A DNA stretch of 64,000 nucleotides from Clostridiales bacterium (GTDB lineage: Bacteria; Bacillota; Clostridia; Oscillospirales; CAG-272). Numbering within the stretch: position 1 is the first letter of the stretch; every line of letters starts with the position of its first letter. The notes beneath the pieces are model-generated. The model was not told where the DNA came from. It was given only the letters and a program-made list of their open reading frames with translations, and ran no database searches. This document shows, piece after piece, positions 44,080-51,871 of the stretch. The stretch spans positions 1 to 64,000 of the forward strand of contig JAEEYP010000058.1 in the NCBI GenBank assembly GCA_016288155.1, given 5' to 3'. A program made the translations under genes and the position numbers.

Positions 44080-44381
44080 CGGGCCTCACCTCCTCTCACT
44101 GCCTCCCGGCATTCTTCGACGATCATGTCGATCTGCGCCGCCGTGCACACCGTGCTGTAGACCACGAACCCCAGACGGCGGAGCCGATCCTGCACGAGCC
44201 GTTGCCGCGGGCGTTCCTTTTCTCCCGGGCGTTTGAACTCCACAAACCGCACCTGACCGCCCGGGAGCAGGAGGATCCGATCCGGCACCCCGGTGCACCC
44301 CGGGACCGTCAGCTTCCAGCACAGGCCGCCGAGGGAACGGATCGGATCCACCAGCCGGCGTTCAATTTCTTTTTCGAGCAT
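44076..44381 (-). CDS. VRR-NUC nuclease
   Basis: A 101-residue PD-(D/E)XK nuclease: PGCTGVPDRILLLPGG (D), FVEFKRPGEKERPRQ (E-x-K). VRR-NUC domains act with SNF2-type helicases in phages. GGAGTTCACGTG precedes the ATG at 44381. A longer frame starting at 44537 passes a run of 12 C (plus strand, 44442-44453). Confidence 0.88.
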   Translation of the reverse strand: MLEKEIERRLVDPIRSLGGLCWKLTVPGCTGVPDRILLLPGGQVRFVEFKRPGEKERPRQRLVQDRLRRLGFVVYSTVCTAAQIDMIVEECREAVRGGEAR

Positions 44382-44604
44382 CACGTGAACTCCACGGGCG
44401 TACGTATGACCGCGTCCATCCACACCGGGCGCGGGCTCCATCCCCCCCCCCCCACCCATTCTATCCGCTCCACTTCTCGCTCCACTTCTCGTTCCCTTCT
44501 TCGTCCTGTCCGGGGCTCCTGTCGAATGTCTCACCATGTCTGTCTCCTCTCTGCCTTTTCTCCGCCTTTTCTCCGCCTTTTCTCCGCCCCTGCTACAATG
44601 TTAC
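44382..44604. other. Non-coding or degenerate leader with 12-base homopolymer
   Basis: The stretch holds 12 consecutive C at 44442-44453 and three copies of CCTTTTCTCCG near 44540-44580. Three reading frames each look partly protein-like on the minus strand (for example PRPVWMDAVIRTPVEFT ending in TGA at the VRR-NUC start), as if a small gene had been broken by slippage. Confidence 0.45.
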
Positions 44605-44870
44605 ACTCGCGCGCGTATTGAGCGCGAATATGCGTGTTAGGCGTGCAGCGTAGGCGGGCACGCCCTACCTTTTCCGCCTATACGCCTATTTTATAGTCTA
44701 TTAAGAAAAAAATGTAACATTGTAACAAAGTACAAAAAAGCCTTATTTTTCAAGGTTTTTCGCGTTACATTTTCCCGTTACATATTTGTAACACTGTAAC
44801 GGGAAAATGTTACAATGTTACAATTCAAAATGAGATTGTAACGGGAAATGTAACGCAAATGTAACGCGGT
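44605..44870. repeat. TGTAAC hexamer array B
   Basis: About 12 TGTAAC/GTTACA hexamers: pairs spaced 8 bp at 44713/44721, 44787/44795 and 44809/44817, singles at 44764 and 44777, and a trio at 44837, 44849 and 44860. Order, orientation and spacing match array A at 18028-18287 almost step for step. The upstream part shares CCTATACGCCTATTTT and GTCTATTA. It lies just after the VapE-type gene. Confidence 0.82.
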
Positions 44871-44895
44871 TTTCGGGGCTCCGAAAACAAGGTTT

Positions 44896-47415
44896 TCAAG
44901 CCTTCTCAGGCTGGATATCGAACCCTCGCTGCGTGCCGTACGGGCCGCATCGGAATGGCTTGTTGAGCGGTTTCAGCCCCGGCATTCGGGCGAGAACGGC
45001 GTTTATCTCACGCGCATCAAGATTTTTTATGTCGCGCGGCGCGAGGTTAAACAGCTCACACCACACCTCGATCGGTGCGATTCGCGTCCGTTTTACCGTT
45101 TTTTCTGCCGGGATTCCGCGCGCCCAGTAGTCCCGGCGGCGTTCTATCGGCCATTTCGACCAGTCCTCCGGGACCTCCTGCGTCACGAAATCCGTGATCA
45201 TTCCCTCCTTCGGATTGGTCTCCCGGTGGGCCTCCTGCCGCTCCTGCGCTCGCGTCTCGATGTCCCCTGCGAGGTACAGCGGCTCGCCGATCTGCCAGCG
45301 GATCTTTGCTTCCGCCCACAGCTGATCGACGACCTCGTCAGTCAGATCCTTCCACACGGAGAGTGTACTCGGATTGACACCGACGTCCACCGGCCAGAAC
45401 CGCCGGTTCCCGGTCGTGTCCTGCAGGAAGTTGAGCTGATTGCAGGTGCCGAAGAACACACAGCACCGCGGGAGCTCCTTCACATTGCGGCCGTACGCCG
45501 CGCGGTATCGGTCGGCGCGCAGGGAGAGGAACTGCTTGATGCAGGCGACGTCAGAGCGCCGGAAGGCGTCCAGCTCGGCGACCTCCACCAGCCACACGCC
45601 CTGCAGAAGCTCGGACGCTTCCTTACCCTCGAACGTGCGGATGGAATCGTTGAACCACCCGCGGGACATCCGGTCGAGGATCGTGGACTTACCGATGCCC
45701 TGCCGGCCGCAGAGGATGAGCATGTTGTCGAACTTGCAGCCGGGGTCCATTGCCCGTGCGACCGCCGCCGTGAAAGCCTTGCGGCAGACCGCGCGGTTAT
45801 AATCGTCGTCCTCGGCGCCGAGGTAGTCGATGAACAGCGTATCCAGCCGCGGGACACCGTCCCATGACAGGCCGTTCAGATAGTCCTGCACGTCGTTGAA
45901 GGCGTGCGTGGCCGCGTGGATGTCGAGCGCGGCGTCGATGTTCGGGCGCTTCGTAATATTGAAGCGGCGCTCGAGGTACCAGTAGATGCCGTTCACGTCC
46001 GTGTCGCTCCACAAGCGACGCTTGCCCTCCTGATCCCACGGGAGGACACCAAGGACCTCACCGCGGCCGGCGAACGCGTTGAGGGCGAACCGGCCTTTGA
46101 GCATCGCGTCGTTTTCGAGGATGATCCGGATGTTGTCGATCGTCGGCAGGACCGCGCCCGTCCGCGGGTTGATCTGCAGCCCGGAGGTTACGAGCCACGC
46201 GTCCGGATCCGCGTCCGTCTGCGGTGTAGCCGGGCCACCATCGCCACCGTCGCCGTCTCCCGGGGATCCGCCGTCGGGATCCCCGGCCGGGGCCGCTGCG
46301 GAAGAGCCCGACGGGTTTTGACCGCCGACGCCCGCGAACTCCAGCTGCCCGGCGTCGTACCGTTCCTTGGCGAGCAGTGTGGCAACCTTCTTATCCTCCA
46401 GCGCGTACGTGCAGAAGGCCTTGTAGGACGGGAGACGGTTCACCGGCGTGCCGTCCGGGGCTTCGTCGTCCAGCTGACCGAACTTGTGGAGCCGCACGAG
46501 GTCAGCCGCGTTGACCAGCTTGCCGCCGCATGGGTCTGTCGCGTGATGTGAGTAAAGAAACTTGCCGTCATCGTACACGACAGCGCCGCCGGTCGTTGAG
46601 CCTTGCGTGAACGTGAACCGCCGCGGGTCGTTGTCGCACGGTGTATAGATCCCGGGCAACAGATCGGTCATGGCGGCGTACACGTCGTAGGTCCGGCAGA
46701 AGGCGCCGATGATGCCCGGCTTCGTCAGCGGGTCTCCGGCCTTTACGGCGAGGCGCTGAAAATTGACGGCGCCCGGGACTTGTGGCCGTTCGGAATAGTC
46801 GCGCCAATCCGCGTAGCTTGCGAGCACTGCGTCCACATCCAGAAGCGGCGCGTCTTTGTAGTCGATCCGGTAGTCACTATCAGAACAGCAGGATGGCCAG
46901 TACATGAGCCGCGCCGCCTCGAACGTGGATGGGTCGCACATCTCGATGCCGATTTGCGCCGCGAGGCGCCGGCTGACGGCGTCGTACTCGTCGACCGTCA
47001 TACTCCGGTTGGCGGGGACGATCAGTCGTTTTCTGGGGGCCGCGGGGCGATCCTTCCGGGTCGGGTAGATCAGATATCCGCAACCGAGCGTTTCCGCCTG
47101 TGTACGGACGGTGTCTCCTCCGTACGGGGGGATCGTGTCGACGTCCAGTGTGATGACGTCGCGGTACTCGACGCTGTCCGCCTTACGCCGCGGGCCCGTG
47201 AGCCTCCCGCCGACGAATCCGCCGACGTCCTTCCGGTCGTCCTGTTCTGACTTACTCAGCGCGAGGTAGTCCGTGATCGTCTCCACACCGCGCTGAGGGA
47301 TCTCAAGACGGGAATAGAGGACGGATACGGTGGTCGGCTGCGGCGCCCACTTCGTTGATTTTCGGCTCGATCCGACTGTGATGCAGATCGGCCGGTCGTA
47401 TTGCAGGGAGATCAT
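44896..47415 (-). CDS. VapE-type primase/helicase
   Basis: An 839-residue replication protein. Residues 1-300 resemble a primase-polymerase-like domain (DVITLDVDTIPPYGGD). A Gly/Asp/Pro-rich linker is at about 435-480. The VapE/D5-type ATPase (PF05272) follows, with Walker A LILCGRQGIGKST and VVEVAELDAFRRSD. The start at 47415 follows ACGGAGGCA. Together with family A polymerase and SNF2 helicase it forms the phage replisome. Confidence 0.9.
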   Translation of the reverse strand: MISLQYDRPICITVGSSRKSTKWAPQPTTVSVLYSRLEIPQRGVETITDYLALSKSEQDDRKDVGGFVGGRLTGPRRKADSVEYRDVITLDVDTIPPYGGDTVRTQAETLGCGYLIYPTRKDRPAAPRKRLIVPANRSMTVDEYDAVSRRLAAQIGIEMCDPSTFEAARLMYWPSCCSDSDYRIDYKDAPLLDVDAVLASYADWRDYSERPQVPGAVNFQRLAVKAGDPLTKPGIIGAFCRTYDVYAAMTDLLPGIYTPCDNDPRRFTFTQGSTTGGAVVYDDGKFLYSHHATDPCGGKLVNAADLVRLHKFGQLDDEAPDGTPVNRLPSYKAFCTYALEDKKVATLLAKERYDAGQLEFAGVGGQNPSGSSAAAPAGDPDGGSPGDGDGGDGGPATPQTDADPDAWLVTSGLQINPRTGAVLPTIDNIRIILENDAMLKGRFALNAFAGRGEVLGVLPWDQEGKRRLWSDTDVNGIYWYLERRFNITKRPNIDAALDIHAATHAFNDVQDYLNGLSWDGVPRLDTLFIDYLGAEDDDYNRAVCRKAFTAAVARAMDPGCKFDNMLILCGRQGIGKSTILDRMSRGWFNDSIRTFEGKEASELLQGVWLVEVAELDAFRRSDVACIKQFLSLRADRYRAAYGRNVKELPRCCVFFGTCNQLNFLQDTTGNRRFWPVDVGVNPSTLSVWKDLTDEVVDQLWAEAKIRWQIGEPLYLAGDIETRAQERQEAHRETNPKEGMITDFVTQEVPEDWSKWPIERRRDYWARGIPAEKTVKRTRIAPIEVWCELFNLAPRDIKNLDAREINAVLARMPGLKPLNKPFRCGPYGTQRGFDIQPEKA

Positions 47416-47432
47416 AGCGTGCCTCCGTATCG

Positions 47433-47888
47433 TCAGAACTGTTTCCCATGCTTGTGTGGCCTCGTCGCGTTGTACGCCATCTTCCGATGGAGAATATCTT
47501 CGAGGTCGATGCCGTAGTGACCGCAGATGTCTGCGATCCAGATCACGGCATCGGCGAGCTCTACGGCCCAGCCTTCTGGCTTGTCGGACTGGATCGTACA
47601 GCTTCGCTCCGGCACGTTCGACTTTTTGTCCGGGAGATAGGCTCCGCACTCCGTATGGGCGTTCGGGTCCTTATTCTGCTCCCGTATACACAAGCGCTTG
47701 AGGGTTCGGCAAGGGTAGTACAGCGCCGGGCGCCCGGCTCGGACCTCCTCGAGCGCTTCGGACAGCTCTGCGTGGACCAGCGCGATCAGCGTACCGAACT
47801 CCGGCGGTGTCTCCCAGAAACCGTGATTTACAGCATTTTCGTTCGCGCTCGACACGAGGTCGGCGATTGTCAGCTGTTTATCATCCAT
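47433..47888 (-). CDS. MazG-like nucleotide pyrophosphohydrolase
   Basis: A 151-residue protein. HAELSEALEE and WAVELADAVIWIADI match the EExxE and ExxD metal sites of the MazG fold, with a Cys-containing insert of about 40 residues between them. It may remove noncanonical or alarmone nucleotides during infection; the substrate is unknown. Confidence 0.75.
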   Translation of the reverse strand: MDDKQLTIADLVSSANENAVNHGFWETPPEFGTLIALVHAELSEALEEVRAGRPALYYPCRTLKRLCIREQNKDPNAHTECGAYLPDKKSNVPERSCTIQSDKPEGWAVELADAVIWIADICGHYGIDLEDILHRKMAYNATRPHKHGKQF

Positions 47889-47906
47889 AGATTGTTCCTT
47901 CCTTAG

Positions 47907-48506
47907 TCAATTTATCCATCTTATGATCGGGTCGCCCATCCAGCCTTTCTCCCATACAAACCAAGCGTAGCAAACAGCGTTGGCTTTTGCGTATCGCTCG
48001 AAATCACCGTTCATGGCGCAGGTCAACCGGCTCGAACTCACATAGACTGTCTTCGGCGGGTATTTGTCGAAAAGCGCACGACGGGCTTTGCCCTCCAAAA
48101 ACTGGATCTTCAAAAACATTGCGACCTTGTGCTTGTCTTCTACGATCTCGAGCGCATGCTCTACAAATTCGCCGCCTTTGGAGTAGGGAGGATTCGTGAT
48201 AATGTCGGCGTCGCGTACGGGGGGGGTCTTACAGCTCAAAAAGTCCTGCACATAACCGAAACCACGGTCTACCAAATCTGAAGAATAAACCGTATAACCC
48301 GCTTTCGAGAACTCTTTCGAGAGGTGCCCTTCGCCGCACGCACATTCCCATATGTTCTGGGAAAAGCGTTCTACCTGCATTAGAAGAATGGCGGCGTATG
48401 GAGGCGACGCGTAGTAGTCGTCTTTCTCCCGTTCGTAGTCTGTGAAATTTCTCGCACCTATGGTAACGAACGACGAGCGAGAATTACCGGCGCTGCTTTT
48501 ATACAC
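47907..48506 (-). CDS. SAM-dependent DNA methyltransferase-like protein, GTG start
   Basis: A 199-residue protein. WECACGEGHLSKEF is a SAM-binding loop and DIITNPPYSKGGEFVEHAL holds the catalytic NPPY. It lacks a target-recognition domain. GTG at 48506 has GGAGGGAG upstream. Confidence 0.8.
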   Translation of the reverse strand: MYKSSAGNSRSSFVTIGARNFTDYEREKDDYYASPPYAAILLMQVERFSQNIWECACGEGHLSKEFSKAGYTVYSSDLVDRGFGYVQDFLSCKTPPVRDADIITNPPYSKGGEFVEHALEIVEDKHKVAMFLKIQFLEGKARRALFDKYPPKTVYVSSSRLTCAMNGDFERYAKANAVCYAWFVWEKGWMGDPIIRWIN

Positions 48507-48792
48507 GGCCCTCTCCCTCCTTACTCGCCGACAGAACTGAGAATTCCTCCGCGCCCGGACGGGCGTACCTTGCGGCGCATTCCGGGCAGAAATGCAGCCA
48601 TACGCCGTCGTTTTGCCTGAAGCGCCAGCCCTTCCATTTCAGCGCGTGGATCAGATCATCGAATTCACTGAATGTTCCGCCGTCAAAATCTTTTCCGCAT
48701 CCGTCACATGACGCGGCTAAGTCACAGATCCACTCCTGATAATCAGTATCTTGATTATAGGCCACGAGGTCTTTTTCGACGTATTCGATCAC
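48499..48792 (-). CDS. Zinc-ribbon phage protein
   Basis: A 97-residue protein with CDGCGKDF and CPECAARY pairs; the function is unknown. It overlaps genes on both sides. Confidence 0.6.
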   Translation of the reverse strand: MIEYVEKDLVAYNQDTDYQEWICDLAASCDGCGKDFDGGTFSEFDDLIHALKWKGWRFRQNDGVWLHFCPECAARYARPGAEEFSVLSASKEGEGRV

Positions 48793-49361
48793 TGGGTCTC
48801 ACCTCCGCCGTGTAGCGCAACCTCGCCGCCGCACGCAGCATACCCGGCGAGGTCGACGAAGCTGTCCGCGGTCCCGGTGCCGGTCTTGATCCGCGCGATC
48901 TTGAAGAGCGCCATCATCATGGCAACATCAGCGGCAGTGACCAGCATCCCGAGGTAGGTGGACCATAAAGCGCCGATCAAGCCGAAATTGTTCTCAGGCG
49001 AACCGTAGTCCTGCTCGCGCTGACCACAGACGCACTCCTTGGCCTTGTCAAGGATCTCCGCCCGGGAGAGCGCGCGTTGGGTGTCGACAGGATCAATCGG
49101 CTTCTCAGTCGGAGCGGCTTTCGACGTGCAACAGATTCCGTCCTGCACGGCGTTTATCCAGAAAATCTGACCTGCCAACTTCGGATTGGTGGCGAGCTCG
49201 GTTTGAACGGCGGTGATAGCACCCGCGATCATTTCATCCGACATGGCGATAGGGCGACCACAAATGGAGTCAAACGGGCACCCTTCGCAGTAATTGCCCC
49301 TGCTCTTAGCTCTGTCTTTGTGAACGAGCTGTATTGCTCGTAGAAAAGTCTCAGCGGTCAT
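48789..49361 (-). CDS. DUF6378-type phage protein
   Basis: A 190-residue protein. The N-terminal part carries a Cys cluster (NYCEGCPFDSICG). The C-terminal 90 residues (REQDYGSPENNFGLIGALWS, TAADVAMMMALFKIARIKTG, DSFVDLAGYAACGGE) match DUF6378, which occurs in phages near nucleotide-metabolism genes. GGAGG precedes 49361. Confidence 0.78.
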   Translation of the reverse strand: MTAETFLRAIQLVHKDRAKSRGNYCEGCPFDSICGRPIAMSDEMIAGAITAVQTELATNPKLAGQIFWINAVQDGICCTSKAAPTEKPIDPVDTQRALSRAEILDKAKECVCGQREQDYGSPENNFGLIGALWSTYLGMLVTAADVAMMMALFKIARIKTGTGTADSFVDLAGYAACGGEVALHGGGETQ

Positions 49362-49606
49362 TTTATATCCTCCTCTGGTGCTGGCGTTATGTAACGGCTC
49401 TCGCCGCGTGCCGACGTCCCGAACAGCGTGATCTCCTGCGTCTTCCACAGGTTTCTGCACTTGGTGCACAGCCGTGTTCTGATCAGCTCGTTGAGAGGGG
49501 CGTGGTAGCGCACTTCGATCACTCGGGATTCCACCGAATCGCAGGCTGGGCAGATCCGCGGGTTCGTCGGAACGCGGGCGTCCTCGAAAAGCACATACTT
49601 ACCCAC
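49358..49606 (-). CDS. Zinc-ribbon protein, GTG start
   Basis: An 82-residue protein with CPACDSVESRVIEVRY and CTKCRNLWKTQE, similar in outline to the zinc ribbon of NrdR but without an ATP-cone. GTG at 49606 is embedded in the end of thyX. Confidence 0.6.
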   Translation of the reverse strand: MGKYVLFEDARVPTNPRICPACDSVESRVIEVRYHAPLNELIRTRLCTKCRNLWKTQEITLFGTSARGESRYITPAPEEDIK

Positions 49607-50240
49607 GGACCGATGCCTCGTTGATGTCCTCGAACAGCTGCGGCAGCGCCGCCTTCAGGTCGTGTAGCAGGGGAATCGTGAGCTCCCGCATCTGCGGATG
49701 CGCCGCGAGGGAGCAGCGCAGCTTGAAAAAGTGACGCCACTCCCGAATGTTCGCTGTCATCATAACTTCCGTCTTGAGACTGTTCGGCAGGACCGCCCGG
49801 GCTTCCTGCGGCGTACAGCCGAGGTCGAGCAGACTAAAATAAGCGCTTTCTGCGTTCCCGCACTGCGTCTTCCAGATGTCGTATGCCTTCGTATCTGGCT
49901 TCAGGTAGCAAGGCTCGATGACGGTGATCTCCCTGCCGAACCTGTCCTGTGAGTAGTTGCAGTACCGAGTTGACTCCTGACAGAACGACGCGATCCGGTG
50001 CCGAACCAGCTCATGAGACACACCACGATCACAGATGAACTTGACCGTGAAGGAGCAGTGTTCGAGCACCGCTTCGTGCCCGCGCGCGATGATGTTCCGA
50101 CAGAACGTCTCGGCGCTTTCAGACGTGATCTTGTCCTCAGACTTATAGCACACGCGGCCGCAGGCTTCGATCCGGCGCGGGATCTCAAGCAGGTCGGATG
50201 ACTGCATGTAGAGCGTGTAACTTGGTTTGATGATCTTCAC
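49599..50240 (-). CDS. thyX: FAD-dependent thymidylate synthase
   Basis: A 213-residue enzyme that makes dTMP from dUMP with reduced flavin and methylenetetrahydrofolate. The ThyX motif RHRxxSxxxxSxRY is present as RHRIASFCQESTRY near residue 78. NIREWRHFFKLRCSLAAHPQMR provides the C-terminal substrate site. A phage copy supports DNA synthesis during infection. Confidence 0.95.
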   Translation of the reverse strand: MKIIKPSYTLYMQSSDLLEIPRRIEACGRVCYKSEDKITSESAETFCRNIIARGHEAVLEHCSFTVKFICDRGVSHELVRHRIASFCQESTRYCNYSQDRFGREITVIEPCYLKPDTKAYDIWKTQCGNAESAYFSLLDLGCTPQEARAVLPNSLKTEVMMTANIREWRHFFKLRCSLAAHPQMRELTIPLLHDLKAALPQLFEDINEASVRG

Positions 50241-50431
50241 TGCCCGTCACCGCCCTTCGACGCACCCTTCCTCTGCCGGAGTACATGCGCGATGCGCTCG
50301 AGGAGACTGCGGCGGCGCTTCGGGCGTCCGGCGGCGCGCAAGGCCGCCCTGCGCGCGGACGCACCGATGGCATACGCCTTCATGTGTTCGGACCGGTGAC
50401 TTCTCTTGCGGTGATTATTCCTGCTGCTCAT
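50237..50431 (-). CDS. Small basic phage protein
   Basis: A 64-residue Arg/Lys-rich protein (KRSHRSEHMKAYAIG). AAAGGAGG lies ten bases upstream of 50431. It may bind nucleic acid. Confidence 0.55.
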   Translation of the reverse strand: MSSRNNHRKRSHRSEHMKAYAIGASARRAALRAAGRPKRRRSLLERIAHVLRQRKGASKGGDGQ

Positions 50432-50732
50432 ATTCTGTTGCCTCCTTTGTTATATCTTCCAGTGCGTAGTCAAGATCAAAAAAGAGGTCGCCATCCTTGC
50501 ATGCAAGGCATATCCAGTTAAACGCTCTCTGTGCAGACTCCCATGACGCAAACCCGAAAGTGCTTGCGTTACCTGTCGCACAGTAAAAATTTATCTGGCT
50601 CGGAACTCTCGGTGGCGTTTCAGCGTCGGTGCGAGACGCGCTATCCAAAGGATCGTTAGCAGGACCGGGGCTTATACAGATCTTTACTATGCTGCTCATG
50701 TTGATGATTTCGTTTTTGTACTTTATGAACAT
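50415..50732 (-). CDS. Hypothetical phage protein
   Basis: A 105-residue protein, MFIKYKNEIINMSSIVKICI, with FGFASWESAQRAFNWI in the middle. GGAGGAG precedes the ATG, which overlaps the upstream stop as TAATG. Confidence 0.6.
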   Translation of the reverse strand: MFIKYKNEIINMSSIVKICISPGPANDPLDSASRTDAETPPRVPSQINFYCATGNASTFGFASWESAQRAFNWICLACKDGDLFFDLDYALEDITKEATEYEQQE

Positions 50733-51088
50733 TATTTCCGCTCCTCCTTCTCTGGGAACGGTTCGTTCCAGCACCGGTAGCAGTCACCGTCTGCGCCGCA
50801 CGCGTGGTTTTCGGCTCTGTACACCGACTCTCTGCACGTCTTGGGCGTTCCATCTTCTTCCTTCGATGCCTCTGGGTTTCGCTCAAAGAAGTCGTCGGCG
50901 TAGGTTTTGCGGTGGGTGCACTCATATGCTTTTGCTATTGTTTTAGCTATTTCTTCGTCCAAATTTTTCCCTGCGACGCGGGTAAACCCTGTAGGCGTAC
51001 ATTTGACGCCGTCAAACGGGCAATCGTAGCACGTTTTATGCTTTCCGCACTCGGTTGCAACAATTATGAGATATTCTCTCGCATCCAT
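50732..51088 (-). CDS. Cys-rich phage protein
   Basis: A 118-residue protein with CGKHKTCYDCPFDGVKC at residues 14-30 and CGADGDCYRCWNE near the end. The first cluster is paralogous to those at 9554, 10913 and 48789. AAAGGAG is upstream. Confidence 0.6.
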   Translation of the reverse strand: MDAREYLIIVATECGKHKTCYDCPFDGVKCTPTGFTRVAGKNLDEEIAKTIAKAYECTHRKTYADDFFERNPEASKEEDGTPKTCRESVYRAENHACGADGDCYRCWNEPFPEKEERK

Positions 51089-51107
51089 CTTATCGACTCC
51101 TTTCTAT

Positions 51108-51866
51108 TTAGCCGGTGTAGCCGACTCCGTACGGATCCGGAATCGACCAGTCCCAATAGTGCGTCTCGGGCAGATCCACGAACGTATCGCGGAAATAATT
51201 GTGATAGCCGTCGCCGTGGAACCAGAGGTATTCCCGGGGGAGAACGCGCCCGACGTCCTGCACGCCGCGCTTCTCGGCGTACCAGCGGCACATGACGTCG
51301 CGGGCGATGATCAGCAGATCCTCCCGGACCGGGTTGCCCGGTTTATATCCCGCGAACTGACCGGGCTGCGTGACGACCGACACGATATCGTCCGGAAACA
51401 TCGGATCCGGCGAATCGACGCGGTTTAGAATGCACCAGACCACGGCGGCCTGCTCAAGCCGCGATTCGCCGTTGAACTCGATGTACAGTGCCTTGGCGAT
51501 ATATGTTGCATAAACCTCATCGATGTCCGTCCACGCAAAGGTGGGAATGACGCTCTCTGCGTCCGTCTCGGGCGCGGTAACGGCCTCCGTGACGGGTTCA
51601 GTCACCGCCTCGGTAACGGCCTCCGTGGCAGGTTCAGTGACAGCCTCGGTGACGGGCTCGGTCACTGTCTCAGTGATGGCTTCTGTCTCGGTCACGGCCT
51701 CCGTGACGGGCTCCGTCTCCTCGAGCGATTCGTCGTACTCTTCGGTGTACGGCGTGGTACACTCAATGTCCTCGCCCTCGGCGGGAGCCGTGCAGGCGAC
51801 GATGAGCAGCACGGCCAGCGTGCTTAGACAGACGACAAGCAGAGCTGTCAAAACTCTCAGTCTCAT
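51108..51866 (-). CDS. Lipoprotein cell-wall hydrolase, SleB-like, with Thr/Glu repeats
   Basis: A 252-residue protein. An N-terminal signal with lipobox LLIVAC predicts lipid anchoring. A stalk of about 13 units of VTE(A/P)(V/A)TE fills residues 50-105. The C-terminal 140 residues form a Hydrolase_2 domain (PF07486): ALYIEFNGESRLEQAAVVWCILNRV, TQPGQFAGY, TFVDLPETHYW. The gene sits in the replication module, not with lysis genes. Confidence 0.82.
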   Translation of the reverse strand: MRLRVLTALLVVCLSTLAVLLIVACTAPAEGEDIECTTPYTEEYDESLEETEPVTEAVTETEAITETVTEPVTEAVTEPATEAVTEAVTEPVTEAVTAPETDAESVIPTFAWTDIDEVYATYIAKALYIEFNGESRLEQAAVVWCILNRVDSPDPMFPDDIVSVVTQPGQFAGYKPGNPVREDLLIIARDVMCRWYAEKRGVQDVGRVLPREYLWFHGDGYHNYFRDTFVDLPETHYWDWSIPDPYGVGYTG

Positions 51867-51871
51867 TTCTC

